Notes: generated by a model not told the origin, from the letters alone. 64,000 nt of DNA from Nisaea sp. (GCF_034670185.1 NZ_JAXMNY010000002.1:682001-746000); one strand, 5' to 3'. Counted from the stretch's first letter, positions 40,767 to 50,622 are shown. Numbers and translations: made by a program.

Positions 40767-43574
40767 CTATTCAGCCGCGGTTTCGAGAGAGCCCACCGCA
40801 TCAGCACAGCGCTTGCAGACCGGCGGCTCGACAACCTCGGGCAGGACTTTCCAGCAGCGCTCGCACTTGCCGCCATCAGCAAGAGCCGGAACCGCCGCGA
40901 TACCCTCAACGTCTTCGAGACGGAAAGCCTCTTCCGGGCCCTCACCGGCAATCAGCTCGGCATCCGACGTGATGAAAATCTCGGCCGGGTCCAGTCCCTC
41001 GAACGCCTTCAATGCGGCGGCGCTGACATAGACCTGCGGCGCGGCCTGCAGCGAGGAGCCGATACGCTTGGCGTTGCGTTCCAGCTCCAGAGCACCAGTA
41101 ACGACGCGACGGACGTTCCGGATTTCGGCCCAGCGTGCCGCAACCGCATCGTCGCGCCAGCTTTCCGGGGTTTCCGGGAAGGTCCGCAGATGCACGGATT
41201 CCTCCGCCCCCAACCCACGCGTCGTCCAGGCCTCTTCCGCCGTGAAGCAGAGTACCGGAGCGAGCCAGGCGGTCAGCCGGTTGAAGATCTCGTCCAGCAC
41301 GGTGCGCGCGGCCCGGCGGCGGATCGAGTCCGGCTGGTCGCAATAGAAGCTGTCCTTGCGGATATCGAAGTAGAAAGCCGAAAGGTCGATGGCGCAGAAA
41401 TTATGCAGCTGGGTGAACAGCGCGTGGAAGTCGAATGCCTCGATCTTCTCGCGGATCATGGCATCCAGCTCCCAGAGCCGGTGCAATACCCAGCGCTCCA
41501 GCTCCGGCATCTCGGCGACCGGCAGCCGTTCGGCCTCGGTGAAACCGTCGAGATTGCCGAGCAGATAGCGCAGCGTGTTCCGCAGCCGGCGATACTGGTC
41601 CGCCTGGTGCTTCAGGATTTCCTTGCCGACGCGCAGATCCTCGGAATAGTCCGAATTCACCACCCAGAGGCGCAGAATATCCGCACCGCTCTGGCCGATA
41701 ACGTCCTGCGGGGCAGTGATGTTGCCGAGAGACTTGGACATCTTGCGCCCGTTCTCGTCCAGCACGAAGCCGTGGGTCAGAACCGCGTTGTACGGTGCCC
41801 GGCCACGCGTCCCGCAGCTTTCCAGCAGCGAGGAATGGAACCAGCCGCGATGCTGGTCGGAGCCTTCGAGATAGAGATCCGCCGGCCATTGCAGGTCCGG
41901 GCGCTGCTCCAGCACGAAGGAGTGGGTCGAGCCGCTCTCGAACCAGACCTCGACGATATCCTTGTTCTGCTCGTAATCGTCCGCGTTGTAATCGTTGCCA
42001 AGGAAACGCGACGGCTCGCTGGTGAACCAGGCGTCAGAGCCTTCTTCTTCGAAAACAGCCCCGATGCGGTCGATCACAGCCTGGTCGCGCAGCATCTCAC
42101 CGGTCTTCTTCTCGACGAAAACCGGGATCGGCACGCCCCAGGTCCGTTGACGGCTGATGCACCAGTCCGGCCGCTGCTCGATCATGGAGCGCAGACGGGT
42201 CTGCCCCGCCTTCGGCACGAAACGGGTCTCGTCAATCGCCTTCAGCGCCGTGTCTCGCAGATCGTTCGACTCCATGGAGATGAACCATTGCGGCGTGTTG
42301 CGGAAGATCAGCGGCGCTTTAGAGCGCCAGGAATGCGGATAGGAGTGGGTGATGCTGCCCCGCGCCAGAAGACCGCCCGCATCGCGCAGGATGGCAGAGA
42401 TCTTCAGGTTGTCTTCCAGCACATGCATGCCGGCGAAGACCGGAACGTGACCGTAGAAATAGCCATCATCGGCAACCGTCTGCGGAATTTCCAGGCCGTT
42501 CGCCTGACCGAGCACGAAATCATCCGCGCCGTGACCGGGAGCGACATGCACGAAGCCCGTACCGGCCTCGGTGGTCACGAAATCGGCAAGCAGCAGCGGC
42601 ACGTCGTAATCGTAGCCCTGGCCGCGCAACGGGTGCGCCAGGATGGAGCCTGCGATTTCCGCTCCGGTGACGCGCGCCAATTCTTTCACTGCCTCGATCT
42701 TGCCAGCCTTCTTCACCGAGTCGAGCAGATCCAGGCCGACCACGAGTTTCTCGCCGACTTTGGCGAGGCTGTTCTCGGCGACCTCGGTCACCTCGATCAC
42801 GACATAGGTAAATTCCTCGCCCGCAGCGACGGCACGGTTGCCGGCCATGGTCCAGGGGGTGGTGGTCCAGATGACGACCGCTGCCCCTTCGAGGGCCGGG
42901 TGCTTTGCCTCGACCACCGGGAAGCGGACATGGATCGTGGTCGATTTATGATCGTGATACTCGACCTCGGCATCGGCCAGCGCTGTCTTCTCAACCACCG
43001 ACCACATGACCGGCTTGGCGCCCTTGTAGAGGCCGCCATTCATGATGAACTTGCCGATCTCGCGGGCGATCTGCGCTTCCGCCGGGAAGGTCATCGTCAG
43101 GTACGGCTTCTCCCAGTCTCCGGAGACGCCGAGCCGCTTGAATTCCTCGGTCTGGATATCGACCCATTTCTGGGCGAACTCACGGCACTCCTTGCGGAAC
43201 TCGATGACCGGCACAGTGTCCTTGTCGAGACCCTTCTCGCGATACTGTTCCTCGATCTTCCACTCGATCGGCAGACCGTGACAGTCCCAGCCCGGCACGT
43301 AGTTCGCGTCCTTGCCGAGCATCTGCTGCGAGCGATTGATGACGTCCTTCAGCACCTTATTGAGCGCGTGGCCCATATGCAGGTTGCCGTTCGCGTAGGG
43401 CGGGCCGTCATGCAGGATGAACTTCTCGGCGCCGGCGCGGCTCTCGCGCAGTTTCTTCCGAAGGCCGATCTCTTCCCAGTGCGCCAGAATTTCCGGCTCG
43501 CGGGTCGGCAGATTGCCGCGCATCGGGAAGTCGGTCTTCGGCAGAAAGACGGTCGTCTTATAGTCCACGCTCAT
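40767..43574 (-). CDS. ileS: Isoleucyl-tRNA synthetase
   Basis: This class I aminoacyl-tRNA synthetase of 935 residues has the HIGH-type motif in PYANGNLHMGHALNKVLKD, the KMSKS motif in KMSKSLGNITAP and an editing CP1 domain (YVVIEVTEVAENSLAKVGEK). A C-terminal zinc finger has two CxxC pairs, CERCWKV and CKRCADAV. This is the standard bacterial form. ATG at 43574 follows AAGAGAG. It sits between ribF and lspA, the order usual in alpha- and gammaproteobacteria. Confidence 0.97.
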   Translation of the reverse strand: MSVDYKTTVFLPKTDFPMRGNLPTREPEILAHWEEIGLRKKLRESRAGAEKFILHDGPPYANGNLHMGHALNKVLKDVINRSQQMLGKDANYVPGWDCHGLPIEWKIEEQYREKGLDKDTVPVIEFRKECREFAQKWVDIQTEEFKRLGVSGDWEKPYLTMTFPAEAQIAREIGKFIMNGGLYKGAKPVMWSVVEKTALADAEVEYHDHKSTTIHVRFPVVEAKHPALEGAAVVIWTTTPWTMAGNRAVAAGEEFTYVVIEVTEVAENSLAKVGEKLVVGLDLLDSVKKAGKIEAVKELARVTGAEIAGSILAHPLRGQGYDYDVPLLLADFVTTEAGTGFVHVAPGHGADDFVLGQANGLEIPQTVADDGYFYGHVPVFAGMHVLEDNLKISAILRDAGGLLARGSITHSYPHSWRSKAPLIFRNTPQWFISMESNDLRDTALKAIDETRFVPKAGQTRLRSMIEQRPDWCISRQRTWGVPIPVFVEKKTGEMLRDQAVIDRIGAVFEEEGSDAWFTSEPSRFLGNDYNADDYEQNKDIVEVWFESGSTHSFVLEQRPDLQWPADLYLEGSDQHRGWFHSSLLESCGTRGRAPYNAVLTHGFVLDENGRKMSKSLGNITAPQDVIGQSGADILRLWVVNSDYSEDLRVGKEILKHQADQYRRLRNTLRYLLGNLDGFTEAERLPVAEMPELERWVLHRLWELDAMIREKIEAFDFHALFTQLHNFCAIDLSAFYFDIRKDSFYCDQPDSIRRRAARTVLDEIFNRLTAWLAPVLCFTAEEAWTTRGLGAEESVHLRTFPETPESWRDDAVAARWAEIRNVRRVVTGALELERNAKRIGSSLQAAPQVYVSAAALKAFEGLDPAEIFITSDAELIAGEGPEEAFRLEDVEGIAAVPALADGGKCERCWKVLPEVVEPPVCKRCADAVGSLETAAE

Positions 43575-43614
43575 CGGTTTTCTCTCTTGGCGGGCACTCT
43601 TCGGCCCGCGCCTT

Positions 43615-44547
43615 TTATTCGGACAGTGTCTGGCGCGCGGCATCCGCGTCGCGCGCGATCTGCGCCTTCAGCTCGTCAAGGCCGCTAAATTTCATTTCCG
43701 GGCGGATAAAGTCAATGAATTGCACACGGAGTTTTCGCCCATAGAGATCGGGTGAGACGTCAAACAGGTTCACTTCCAGCAATGGCCCCCGGTCATTCAC
43801 GGTCGGCCGTCGCCCGAAATTTGCCACACCAGACCACCAGAGATCGCTCTCCTCGTCCCGTGCCCGAACGGCGTAAACGCCATGCGCCGGATGCATGATG
43901 TCCTCCAGCTGCAGGTTCGCCGTCGGAAACCCGATCGTGCGACCGCGCTGGTCACCCCGGATCACTGTCGCCGTCACTTCCCACGGCCGGCCAAGCAGGG
44001 CCGCTGCTCCGCGCGGATCGCCTTCCTTGAGGCACTGGCGGATCCGGCTGGAAGAATAGACCGCGCCGTCCTGCTCCGTCACCGGATCGATGACGCTGAC
44101 CCCGAAACCGAGCCGGATACCATATTCCTGCAGCATCTCCGGCGTGCCGCGGCGGCGGTGGCCAAAAAAGAAGTCGTGACCGATCACCACATGTCGCAGC
44201 CCGAGGCCGCGATGCAGGATGGCGGTGATGAAATCCTCTGCCGAAACATGGGAGAATTCCGTGTCGAAGCCCAGTTCGAACAGAATATTGGTGCCGAGCG
44301 CGGCTATAGCCTCCGCGCGCGCGGAGGCGGACGTCAGTCGAAAGGCAGGGGCGTCCGGCTGGAACAGCATGCGGGGATGAGGCTCGAAGGTCAGGACGGC
44401 CGCAGGCGCACCGGCGAGTTGCGCCGCATGCTGGGCTTGTCCGATGACCGCCTTGTGCCCGAGATGGACACCATCGAAATTGCCGACCGCCGCTATTGCG
44501 CCCCGGTCATCGGTTGTTACGTCCGCAAGGCTACGTATGATCCGCAT
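43615..44547 (-). CDS. ribF: Bifunctional riboflavin kinase / FAD synthetase
   Basis: This 310-residue enzyme makes FMN and FAD from riboflavin. The N-terminal adenylyltransferase half has AAVGNFDGVHLGHKAVIGQA and VIGHDFFFGHRRRGTPEML. The C-terminal kinase half has GDQRGRTIGFPTANLQL (the PTAN motif) and LLEVNLFDVSPDLYGRKLRV. Both activities look intact. It follows the MaoC gene by 12 bp and precedes ileS by 40 bp on the same strand. Confidence 0.97.
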   Translation of the reverse strand: MRIIRSLADVTTDDRGAIAAVGNFDGVHLGHKAVIGQAQHAAQLAGAPAAVLTFEPHPRMLFQPDAPAFRLTSASARAEAIAALGTNILFELGFDTEFSHVSAEDFITAILHRGLGLRHVVIGHDFFFGHRRRGTPEMLQEYGIRLGFGVSVIDPVTEQDGAVYSSSRIRQCLKEGDPRGAAALLGRPWEVTATVIRGDQRGRTIGFPTANLQLEDIMHPAHGVYAVRARDEESDLWWSGVANFGRRPTVNDRGPLLEVNLFDVSPDLYGRKLRVQFIDFIRPEMKFSGLDELKAQIARDADAARQTLSE

Positions 44548-44559
44548 GATCCCGCCATC

Positions 44560-45015
44560 CTAGAGAGGACGGCTGGGTACCATGATCAGCGCATCCCCGT
44601 CGATCACCAACTGCTCATCCACCGAGCAACGCGTGGCGAACAGAACCCGGCTTTTCTCGGGCTCGATCTTCACCACCTCGATGACGGCCTTCACCAAATC
44701 GCCATAGCGAACGGGGGCCGTGAATTTCAGATTCTGCTTCAGGTAAATGCTGCCTTGCCCCGGCATAACAGTGCCAAACAGCGTGGAAAAGAACCCGGCC
44801 GAGATCATCCCGTGCGCGATGCGGTCCTTAAAAATGGTGCCGCGCGCATAATCCTTGTCGAAATGCAAAGGGTTCCGATCCCCCGTGATTTCCGCGAATT
44901 CCTCGCCCATCGGCTCGGTCACCTGGCGCTCGAACTCGGCGCGCATGCCGATCTCCAGATCTTCCAGAAAATAGCGTCCGATCTTCTCCGGAGCATGGGA
45001 AACAACAGGTGACAT
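44560..45015 (-). CDS. MaoC-family (R)-specific enoyl-CoA hydratase-like protein
   Basis: This 151-residue hotdog-fold hydratase contains the catalytic pattern EITGDRNPLHFDKDYARGT (Asp, with Asn-Pro) and FKDRIAHGMISAGFF (His), as in PhaJ-type enoyl-CoA hydratases. These supply (R)-3-hydroxyacyl-CoA for polyhydroxyalkanoate or fatty-acid metabolism. ATG at 45015 follows GGGGGG. It is the first gene of the ribF-ileS-lspA row and diverges from the hydratase at 45124 with a 108-bp spacer. Confidence 0.88.
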   Translation of the reverse strand: MSPVVSHAPEKIGRYFLEDLEIGMRAEFERQVTEPMGEEFAEITGDRNPLHFDKDYARGTIFKDRIAHGMISAGFFSTLFGTVMPGQGSIYLKQNLKFTAPVRYGDLVKAVIEVVKIEPEKSRVLFATRCSVDEQLVIDGDALIMVPSRPL

Positions 45016-45123
45016 TAGACCCCCCGACAGATTTTTTTGCACTGCAGCAACGGGAATATATCCATGGAGTACTCCCCCCTCAACTGCTTAGATGTCCGCA
45101 AGAAACGGGAGGAAACCAAATAC

Positions 45124-45897
45124 ATGATGGATATGGATAAATTGGGGGAGTGCATTCTGGCCGCACGGCTGGATGGAAAAATGCCCGCGCAGACCGAACA
45201 CTGGTTCGGCAGCACCGATATCGACGATGCCTACAACGTTCAGAATATTGTGCTCGGCGAGATCGGGCGCCGCCGGAACACCAAGGTCATCGGACGTAAA
45301 GTCGGCTGCACCAATCAATCCGCGCGCGACCTGCTTGGTCTCGATGGGCCGTTTCATGGCGCGCTGTTATCGGACACCGCGATGGCAAGCCCGGCTCGGA
45401 TCGCACGCAGCGACTATCCCTTCATTGTGCTGGAGCCTGAATTCGCGCTGCGGCTCGGCAAACCGCTCGGACCGGAAAGCGCACCGCACACGGCCGAAAG
45501 CGTCGCCGGTGCCGTGGACGCGGTGCTGCCGGCACTTGAGATCGTCTCCTCCTGTCATACGGACTGGACCCGCACCGGCCCGGCCCTCGTGATCGCCGAC
45601 AACGGGTCGTCCTACGGCTGGGTGCATGGCGCACCGGTCACGGATTGGGATGTCGATAGCCTGATGAATGCCGAAGTCACGTTGCATGTCGATGGCGAGC
45701 AGATCGCGACAGGCAACGCCGGTAACGTCGATGGCGGACCACTCGGCGTACTGGCGTGGCTCGCCGACCGGGTGCTCCTGCCTGCCGGAGCCATCGTCAG
45801 CACCGGAACAACAACAAGTGTCCATTTCGGCGACAGGGGAGAGCGGGTGGAAGCACGGTTCGGGAAATTCGGGGAGGTCTCGGTCGAGATCGTCTGA
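45124..45897 (+). CDS. 2-keto-4-pentenoate hydratase / fumarylacetoacetase-family protein
   Basis: This 257-residue protein is of the MhpD/FAH family, which hydrates 2-hydroxypentadienoates in meta-cleavage pathways or acts as a 4-oxalocrotonate decarboxylase. It contains TKVIGRKVGCTNQSARDLLG, the metal-binding VLEPEFALRLGKPL (E-x-E) and LPALEIVSSCH, and IVSTGTTTSVHFGDRGERV. ATG at 45124 has GGGAGGA upstream; the frame extends further but lacks a good start. There is no ring-cleavage dioxygenase nearby, so the substrate is open. Confidence 0.87.
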   Translation: MMDMDKLGECILAARLDGKMPAQTEHWFGSTDIDDAYNVQNIVLGEIGRRRNTKVIGRKVGCTNQSARDLLGLDGPFHGALLSDTAMASPARIARSDYPFIVLEPEFALRLGKPLGPESAPHTAESVAGAVDAVLPALEIVSSCHTDWTRTGPALVIADNGSSYGWVHGAPVTDWDVDSLMNAEVTLHVDGEQIATGNAGNVDGGPLGVLAWLADRVLLPAGAIVSTGTTTSVHFGDRGERVEARFGKFGEVSVEIV

Positions 45898-45912
45898 CCG
45901 GCGCGCGCCGTC

Positions 45913-46473
45913 CTAATCCGAACGCCCTTCCAGGACATCCTCCGGCTGGAAGACGAGCGCCGTGCCCTGCATGCTGCAGGACAGGATGACATCCGGCTCG
46001 GCGCCATATCCCGGACAGGGAAGCTTGATCACACTCCATTCGGATGCCCGGCCGTAGCTGGTAACGAACCCGGAGTTGGTGCCAATGGCCGGAATCGAAA
46101 GGATATCCTGATAGAAAGGGATCAGATTTCGCTCGACCATTGCCGGCGATTTACTCAGCAACTTGCCGGTCTCGTCGATCCCGAGGCGGTCGACAAGCTC
46201 CGAGCCCCAGAGACGGCAGCGCATTTCGAACGGAGAGTCCGAAACGGTCTCGTCGATATGGATCCAGCCGTGCCAGCCGCCGAAATCATAGAAATCGAAA
46301 TCCGACCAGGACGGCAGCTTGCCGTCACGCCACTTGCCTCGCCAGACCTGAACGAACGACCCCAGAGCACCGAAGCGCTCCACCGGCACATCGATGTCGT
46401 GCAGGCAAAACTGACGGCCCGGCGACGGCAGTGGAGAGATGTAGGATTTCCAGGGCTTCGGCGTCACGATCAT
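45913..46473 (-). CDS. PAS_5-like sensory domain protein (second copy in the window)
   Basis: This protein of about 186 residues has WRGKWRDGKLPSWSDFDFYD (about residues 44-63), MRCRLWGSELVDRLGIDETG and a late strand NSGFVTSYGRASEWSVIKL. The layout matches the single-domain PAS_5 protein at 11438-11983. ATG at 46473 is the likely start, 25 bp after a TATAAA that may be a -10 box. An upstream in-frame GTG (46536) is possible. No output domain is present and its signalling partner is unknown. It is followed by a convergent hydratase gene. Confidence 0.6.
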   Translation of the reverse strand: MIVTPKPWKSYISPLPSPGRQFCLHDIDVPVERFGALGSFVQVWRGKWRDGKLPSWSDFDFYDFGGWHGWIHIDETVSDSPFEMRCRLWGSELVDRLGIDETGKLLSKSPAMVERNLIPFYQDILSIPAIGTNSGFVTSYGRASEWSVIKLPCPGYGAEPDVILSCSMQGTALVFQPEDVLEGRSD

Positions 46474-46548
46474 CCTGCACGCTGAACTGGGACCTTTATA
46501 CCCTACTCCAGCCGCCGCCTTCCGAACAGGACTCACCTCGAAGTGGCG

Positions 46549-47961
46549 TCAGATCGGATCAATCGGCACCGCTGCCGCGTGACCGAGAACCGTCTCAAGC
46601 AAAGCGGAGGCCGAGAGCAAAGCTGCTTCGCCGCGCGGACCTGACACGACCTGAAGGCCAACCGGGAGCCCCTCCGACGTGAACCCGGCCGGCATTGAAA
46701 GAGCCGGGAAAGTCGTCAGCGTGATCGCATAGGCCATGGTCAGCCATTCGACATAATTGTCGAATGTATGTCCGTCGCATTCCGCGACATAGCGCTGCTC
46801 GACCGGGTAAGGCGCGACGCAGGTCGCCGGTGACAGCAGCAGATCGTAGGTCTCGAAGAAGTCCACGGCCCGCTGGATATAAGCACCGCGTGCAAGCTGA
46901 ACGCGGGTGAAATCCTCGATGCTGTAATCCAGCGCCTTCTCGATGTTCCAGACGACTTCCGGCTTCAACTTGTCGCGATGCTCTTCCAGGAGCTTCCGCT
47001 TCGTCATGTAAAAACCTTCCGCGCGCAAGGCCTGGAAGATGTCCTGGACGTCATGGAAGTCCGGGTGTGCTTCCTCGACTTTCACACCGAGGGATTCAAA
47101 CCGGAGCGCGGCTTCCTCACAGATCTTCGCAACTTCCGGGTCCACCGGCGTGCACCCCAGATCCCGCGAGAAAGCGACCCGCTTCGGCAGCCGCTGAGCC
47201 TTGACCGCATCGCTGAAGCTCTCCAGCGGAGAAGCTAGCGAGATCGGGTCCCGTGGATGCTCGCCCGACATGGCGTCCAGCATCATGGCCACGTCGGTCA
47301 CGTTCCGCGCCATAGGCCCTGCGACTGGCAGGTTTGAGAACGGCAGACCGTCCGGGCCGCGTGCAACCCGTCCCGGGCTCGGCCGCAGGCCAACGATGGA
47401 ACAGAAACTGGCCGGATTGCGCAACGAACCTCCGGTATCCGAGCCTTGAGCCAGCCAGGCTGTGCCGGAGGCCAGTGCCGCAGCAGACCCGCCGGAAGAT
47501 CCGGCAACGCTGCGCTTCTGGTTCCACGGGTTCAGCGTGGTACCCAACACTTCGTTAAAGGTGTTTCCCCCGGCGCCGAATTCCGGTGTGTTGGCTTTCG
47601 CGTAAACGACACCGCCATTCTTTTCCAGCGTCTGCACGACAAGGTCGGAGTGGTCGGGAATATGATTCGCGAAGATCGGCGAGCCGTAGGTCGTGCGGAC
47701 CCCCTTCACCTCTTCCAGGTCCTTGATCGCAACCGGTATCCCCATCAGCGTGCCGCGCTCGTCCTTGGGCTTCTCCATCAGAGCCTTGGCCGCGTCGCGG
47801 GCTCGCTCGAAACAGAGGGTCGGCAACGCGTTGATCTTCGGCTCGACCTCCGAAACCCGGGTCTCGAGAGAGTCCAAAAGATCAAGCGGTGAAACCTCGT
47901 CCTTTGCCAGCATGTCTCGGATTTCGGTCGCGGTTTTCCAGATGAGGGTATTGTCGGACAT
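46549..47961 (-). CDS. Amidase signature family hydrolase
   Basis: This 470-residue amidase has the Ser-cisSer-Lys triad. The Lys lies in MGIPVAIKDLEEVKGV, and the serines in VAGSSGGSAAALASG and QGSDTGGSLRNPASFC. The C-terminal part (LSMPAGFTSEGLPVGLQVVS) is also typical. It is not clearly GatA, because no gatB or gatC lies nearby and the sequence around the triad fits catabolic amidases. The natural amide is unknown. ATG at 47961 has GGAG five bases upstream. It is divergent from the Ldh2-family gene with a 212-bp spacer that has a TTGACA at about 48096. Confidence 0.9.
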   Translation of the reverse strand: MSDNTLIWKTATEIRDMLAKDEVSPLDLLDSLETRVSEVEPKINALPTLCFERARDAAKALMEKPKDERGTLMGIPVAIKDLEEVKGVRTTYGSPIFANHIPDHSDLVVQTLEKNGGVVYAKANTPEFGAGGNTFNEVLGTTLNPWNQKRSVAGSSGGSAAALASGTAWLAQGSDTGGSLRNPASFCSIVGLRPSPGRVARGPDGLPFSNLPVAGPMARNVTDVAMMLDAMSGEHPRDPISLASPLESFSDAVKAQRLPKRVAFSRDLGCTPVDPEVAKICEEAALRFESLGVKVEEAHPDFHDVQDIFQALRAEGFYMTKRKLLEEHRDKLKPEVVWNIEKALDYSIEDFTRVQLARGAYIQRAVDFFETYDLLLSPATCVAPYPVEQRYVAECDGHTFDNYVEWLTMAYAITLTTFPALSMPAGFTSEGLPVGLQVVSGPRGEAALLSASALLETVLGHAAAVPIDPI

Positions 47962-48173
47962 AAGAACTCCAGTCACGGAAGACGCGGATTAGCGCATGGC
48001 GGGAGCGAAAGAGTACTCCAAACCAGTCCGCCTGCAAGCCAAAGCCAGCGTAGAGTCTGTTGCAAATCCGGATCGGCTGGGCATGAGGCAAGGTCGCGTT
48101 GACAAGAAACGAGGCCCGTCGCAAGTTCAGCCACGCCTTGCGCTTCCTTTAAGAACGTACCGGAGAATACCTT

Positions 48174-49184
48174 ATGCAGATTTCGCTCGACGCGCTGCAG
48201 ACCCTGATCGCGAAAGCTTTCGAGAACAGCAAGGTGGCTCCGGATACGGCGCAGATCGTGGCGAAAGCTCTGGTCCGGGCAGAGGCGGACGGCATTTCCT
48301 CGCACGGTGTCGCCCGCGTGCCGCCTTATGCGGAACAGGCCAAATGCGGAAAAGTCGACGGCTTCGCCAAACCGACGATCAACCGCACACGCCCGGGCGT
48401 CATCAATGTCGACAGCCATATCGGATTTGCTTTCCCGGCCATCGAACTCGGCCTCAGAGAAGGAATAAAAGCGGCGCATGAAGCTGGCATGGCGGCCATC
48501 GGGATCGCCCATTCCCATCATTTCGGCGCCGCCGGCCATCATGTCGAAGACGCGGCAAATGCCGGACTGGTCGCCCTGGCCTTTTCCAACACCCCATCCG
48601 CCATCGCGCCCTGGGGCGGGTCCCGCGCGCTTTACGGCACCAACCCGATTGCTTTCGCCTGGCCGCGCACCGACCAAGCGCCGATGGTGATCGACCTGTC
48701 CGTCTCCACCGTCGCCCGCGGCAAGGTCACACTTGCTGCGAAAGCAGGAGAGCCGATCCCGTCCGACTGGGCATTCGATGCGGCCGGCAATCCGACGACC
48801 GACGCAAAAGCGGCCCTTGCCGGCTCCATGGCGCCGCTCGGCGGTGCCGGGGCCGGCGCGAAAGGCGCGGCTCTCGCGCTCATGATCGAGCTGCTTTGTG
48901 GCGCGCTCACCGGCTCTAACTTCGGCTATCAGGGTACGTCTTTCTTCGAGCCGACCGGTGCCCCGCCCTCCATCGGTCACATGATCCTGCTCTTCGATCC
49001 CGCCGCGTTCGGCGGTGCCGACAGTTTTGGCGAGCGGGCCGAGGAGATGTTCGGCGAGATCCTGGCACAGGATGGTGCCCGGCTCCCCGGCGACCGCCGT
49101 CTGAAGCTCCGCGAGGCAGCGGCACAGGACGGCGTCGATATTCCCGACGATCTGCTTGCCGACATCAAATCCCGCGCATCCTGA
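48174..49184 (+). CDS. Ldh2-family malate/L-lactate/ureidoglycolate-type dehydrogenase
   Basis: This 336-residue NAD(P)-dependent dehydrogenase is of the Ldh_2 (YlbC/DlgD) family. It has ADGISSHGVARVPPYAEQ (His-Gly substrate region), VDSHIGFAFPAIELG, IGIAHSHHFGAAGHHVEDA and LAFSNTPSAIAPWGG. Members reduce 2-oxoacids or delta-1-piperideine-2-carboxylate; the exact substrate cannot be read off. ATG is at 48174, and a GNAT gene follows after 27 bp on the same strand. Confidence 0.9.
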   Translation: MQISLDALQTLIAKAFENSKVAPDTAQIVAKALVRAEADGISSHGVARVPPYAEQAKCGKVDGFAKPTINRTRPGVINVDSHIGFAFPAIELGLREGIKAAHEAGMAAIGIAHSHHFGAAGHHVEDAANAGLVALAFSNTPSAIAPWGGSRALYGTNPIAFAWPRTDQAPMVIDLSVSTVARGKVTLAAKAGEPIPSDWAFDAAGNPTTDAKAALAGSMAPLGGAGAGAKGAALALMIELLCGALTGSNFGYQGTSFFEPTGAPPSIGHMILLFDPAAFGGADSFGERAEEMFGEILAQDGARLPGDRRLKLREAAAQDGVDIPDDLLADIKSRAS

Positions 49185-49211
49185 CCTCTTTTCTGCTCAT
49201 CGGAACTGACC

Positions 49212-49703
49212 ATGACCGACACGATCACCATTCGCCGCGCCACCCGCGAAGACGTTCACCAGATGTTCGAAATGGTGCGTGGGCTCGCGGACTATGTGAA
49301 GGAAACCCACCTGTTGCGCGCCTCCGAAGAAGACTTGCTGCGGGATGGATTTGGCCCCCAGCCGCGCTTCAAGGCTTTTGTCGCCGATGACGGCACGGGC
49401 ACGCTGCTGGGCAGCGTGATCTATTCCGCCAACTACTCGACCTGGATCGGCCGGTCCGCCTGCTATATCGACGATCTCTTCGTCACCGAGGCAGCACGCG
49501 GCAAAGGAGTGGGCCGGCGGCTCGTCGCTGCAGTCGCCGCCGATGCGGTGGCCGAGGGACATGGCCGGATATCACTGACGGTGCTGGACTGGAACCCGGC
49601 CCGCGAGGCCTATCACAGCCTCGGCTTTGAGCATGAGGAGAGCTCGCTGCGCTATACGGTGTCGGGCGAAGCGTTGAACAAACTGGCGGCCTCCGCGGAC
49701 TGA
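49212..49703 (+). CDS. GNAT family N-acetyltransferase
   Basis: This 163-residue GNAT protein begins TITIRRATREDVHQMFEMVR. The acetyl-CoA loop is VTEAARGKGVGRRLVAAV, and the C-terminal motif is LDWNPAREAYHSLGFEHEE, as in diamine/thialysine acetyltransferases. ATG has GGAACTGACC upstream. It is likely co-transcribed with the dehydrogenase before it. Confidence 0.88.
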   Translation: MTDTITIRRATREDVHQMFEMVRGLADYVKETHLLRASEEDLLRDGFGPQPRFKAFVADDGTGTLLGSVIYSANYSTWIGRSACYIDDLFVTEAARGKGVGRRLVAAVAADAVAEGHGRISLTVLDWNPAREAYHSLGFEHEESSLRYTVSGEALNKLAASAD

Positions 49704-49785
49704 TCCGCCCGCCCCGGTACTTGACAGCACCCCCGCTTTGAAGACCAATTCAACTGACAATTTCCAACGCCCAAAGGATTCTACC

Positions 49786-50622
49786 ATGGATATTGATGTT
49801 GCCGGTGAAGTGAACGTTCTCTGGGATGAAACCCAGATCATGCTTACCACCTACGGCTTCGACGTTTTAGGTGCAATCCTGATCCTCCTATTCGGCTGGA
49901 TCGTCGCGGGTTGGGCGGGACGCGCCACTCGCAATGCCGTCGAGCGGATTGCCTGGATGGACGGCACGATCAAACCGCTGATCTCCTCCACTGTCCGCTA
50001 TCTTATCGTCATCATTACGGTCGTCGCGGTGCTGAACCGCTTCGGCGTCCAGACCACCAGCATCATCGCCGTGCTCGGCGCCGCCGGCCTCGCGGTTGGC
50101 CTCGCCCTGCAAGGCACGCTCAGCAATGTTGCGGCCGGCGTCATGATCCTGTTCCTGCGGCCCTTCAAGGTCGGCGATTACGTGACTGCAGGCGGCAATG
50201 GCGGCACCGTGGCCGAGGTCGGGCTCTTCACCACGGAGCTGACAACGCCTGACAATGTCTACATTTCTGTACCGAACAGCCAGATCATCAACAGTGCCGT
50301 CAGCAATTTCTCCCGGCACGCCACCCGGCGCATCGATATCGTCGTCGGCATCGGATACAGCAGCAATATCGACACTGCCTTCGGCGCCCTGATGAAACTG
50401 GCCGAGGATGACCCTCGGGTTCTGGCCGATCCGAAGCCGGAAGCCACCGTCCGCGCATTGGGCGACAGCTCGGTCAGTATCGGCCTCCGGTTCTGGGTGA
50501 ATGCAGCGGATTACTGGGCGACCCTGTTCGCCTTCAACAAGGCCGTGAAGGAAACTCTCGACGCCAACGGAATCGAAATTCCGTTCCCGCAGCGCGTGAT
50601 CGAGATGCGCAACGCAAAGTAA
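49786..50622 (+). CDS. Small-conductance mechanosensitive channel (MscS family)
   Basis: This 278-residue channel protects against hypo-osmotic shock. Three membrane helices (about residues 22-44, 65-86, 90-112) end in the pore helix AAGLAVGLALQGTLSNVAAG. It is followed by ILFLRPFKVGDYVTAGG, the MscS beta domain and a C-terminal alpha/beta domain ending GIEIPFPQRVIEMRN. The length is close to E. coli MscS. ATG at 49786 has AAAGGA upstream. Confidence 0.95.
   Translation: MDIDVAGEVNVLWDETQIMLTTYGFDVLGAILILLFGWIVAGWAGRATRNAVERIAWMDGTIKPLISSTVRYLIVIITVVAVLNRFGVQTTSIIAVLGAAGLAVGLALQGTLSNVAAGVMILFLRPFKVGDYVTAGGNGGTVAEVGLFTTELTTPDNVYISVPNSQIINSAVSNFSRHATRRIDIVVGIGYSSNIDTAFGALMKLAEDDPRVLADPKPEATVRALGDSSVSIGLRFWVNAADYWATLFAFNKAVKETLDANGIEIPFPQRVIEMRNAK

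Noticed and set aside
41190..43688. Very long open frame antisense to ileS, and similar antisense frames at 6171-7733, 8468-10138 and 16406-17671
   Set aside because: They lie opposite clearly recognised genes, have no ribosome-binding site or family features, and are expected in G+C-rich coding DNA.
46549..47961. GatA subunit of the Glu-tRNA amidotransferase
   Set aside because: No gatB or gatC is nearby and the flanking genes are catabolic, so a general amidase is the safer call.
47973..48980. Minus-strand open frame opposite the Ldh2-family gene
   Set aside because: The plus-strand gene has clear family motifs; the antisense product is Arg/Gly-rich with no recognisable domain.
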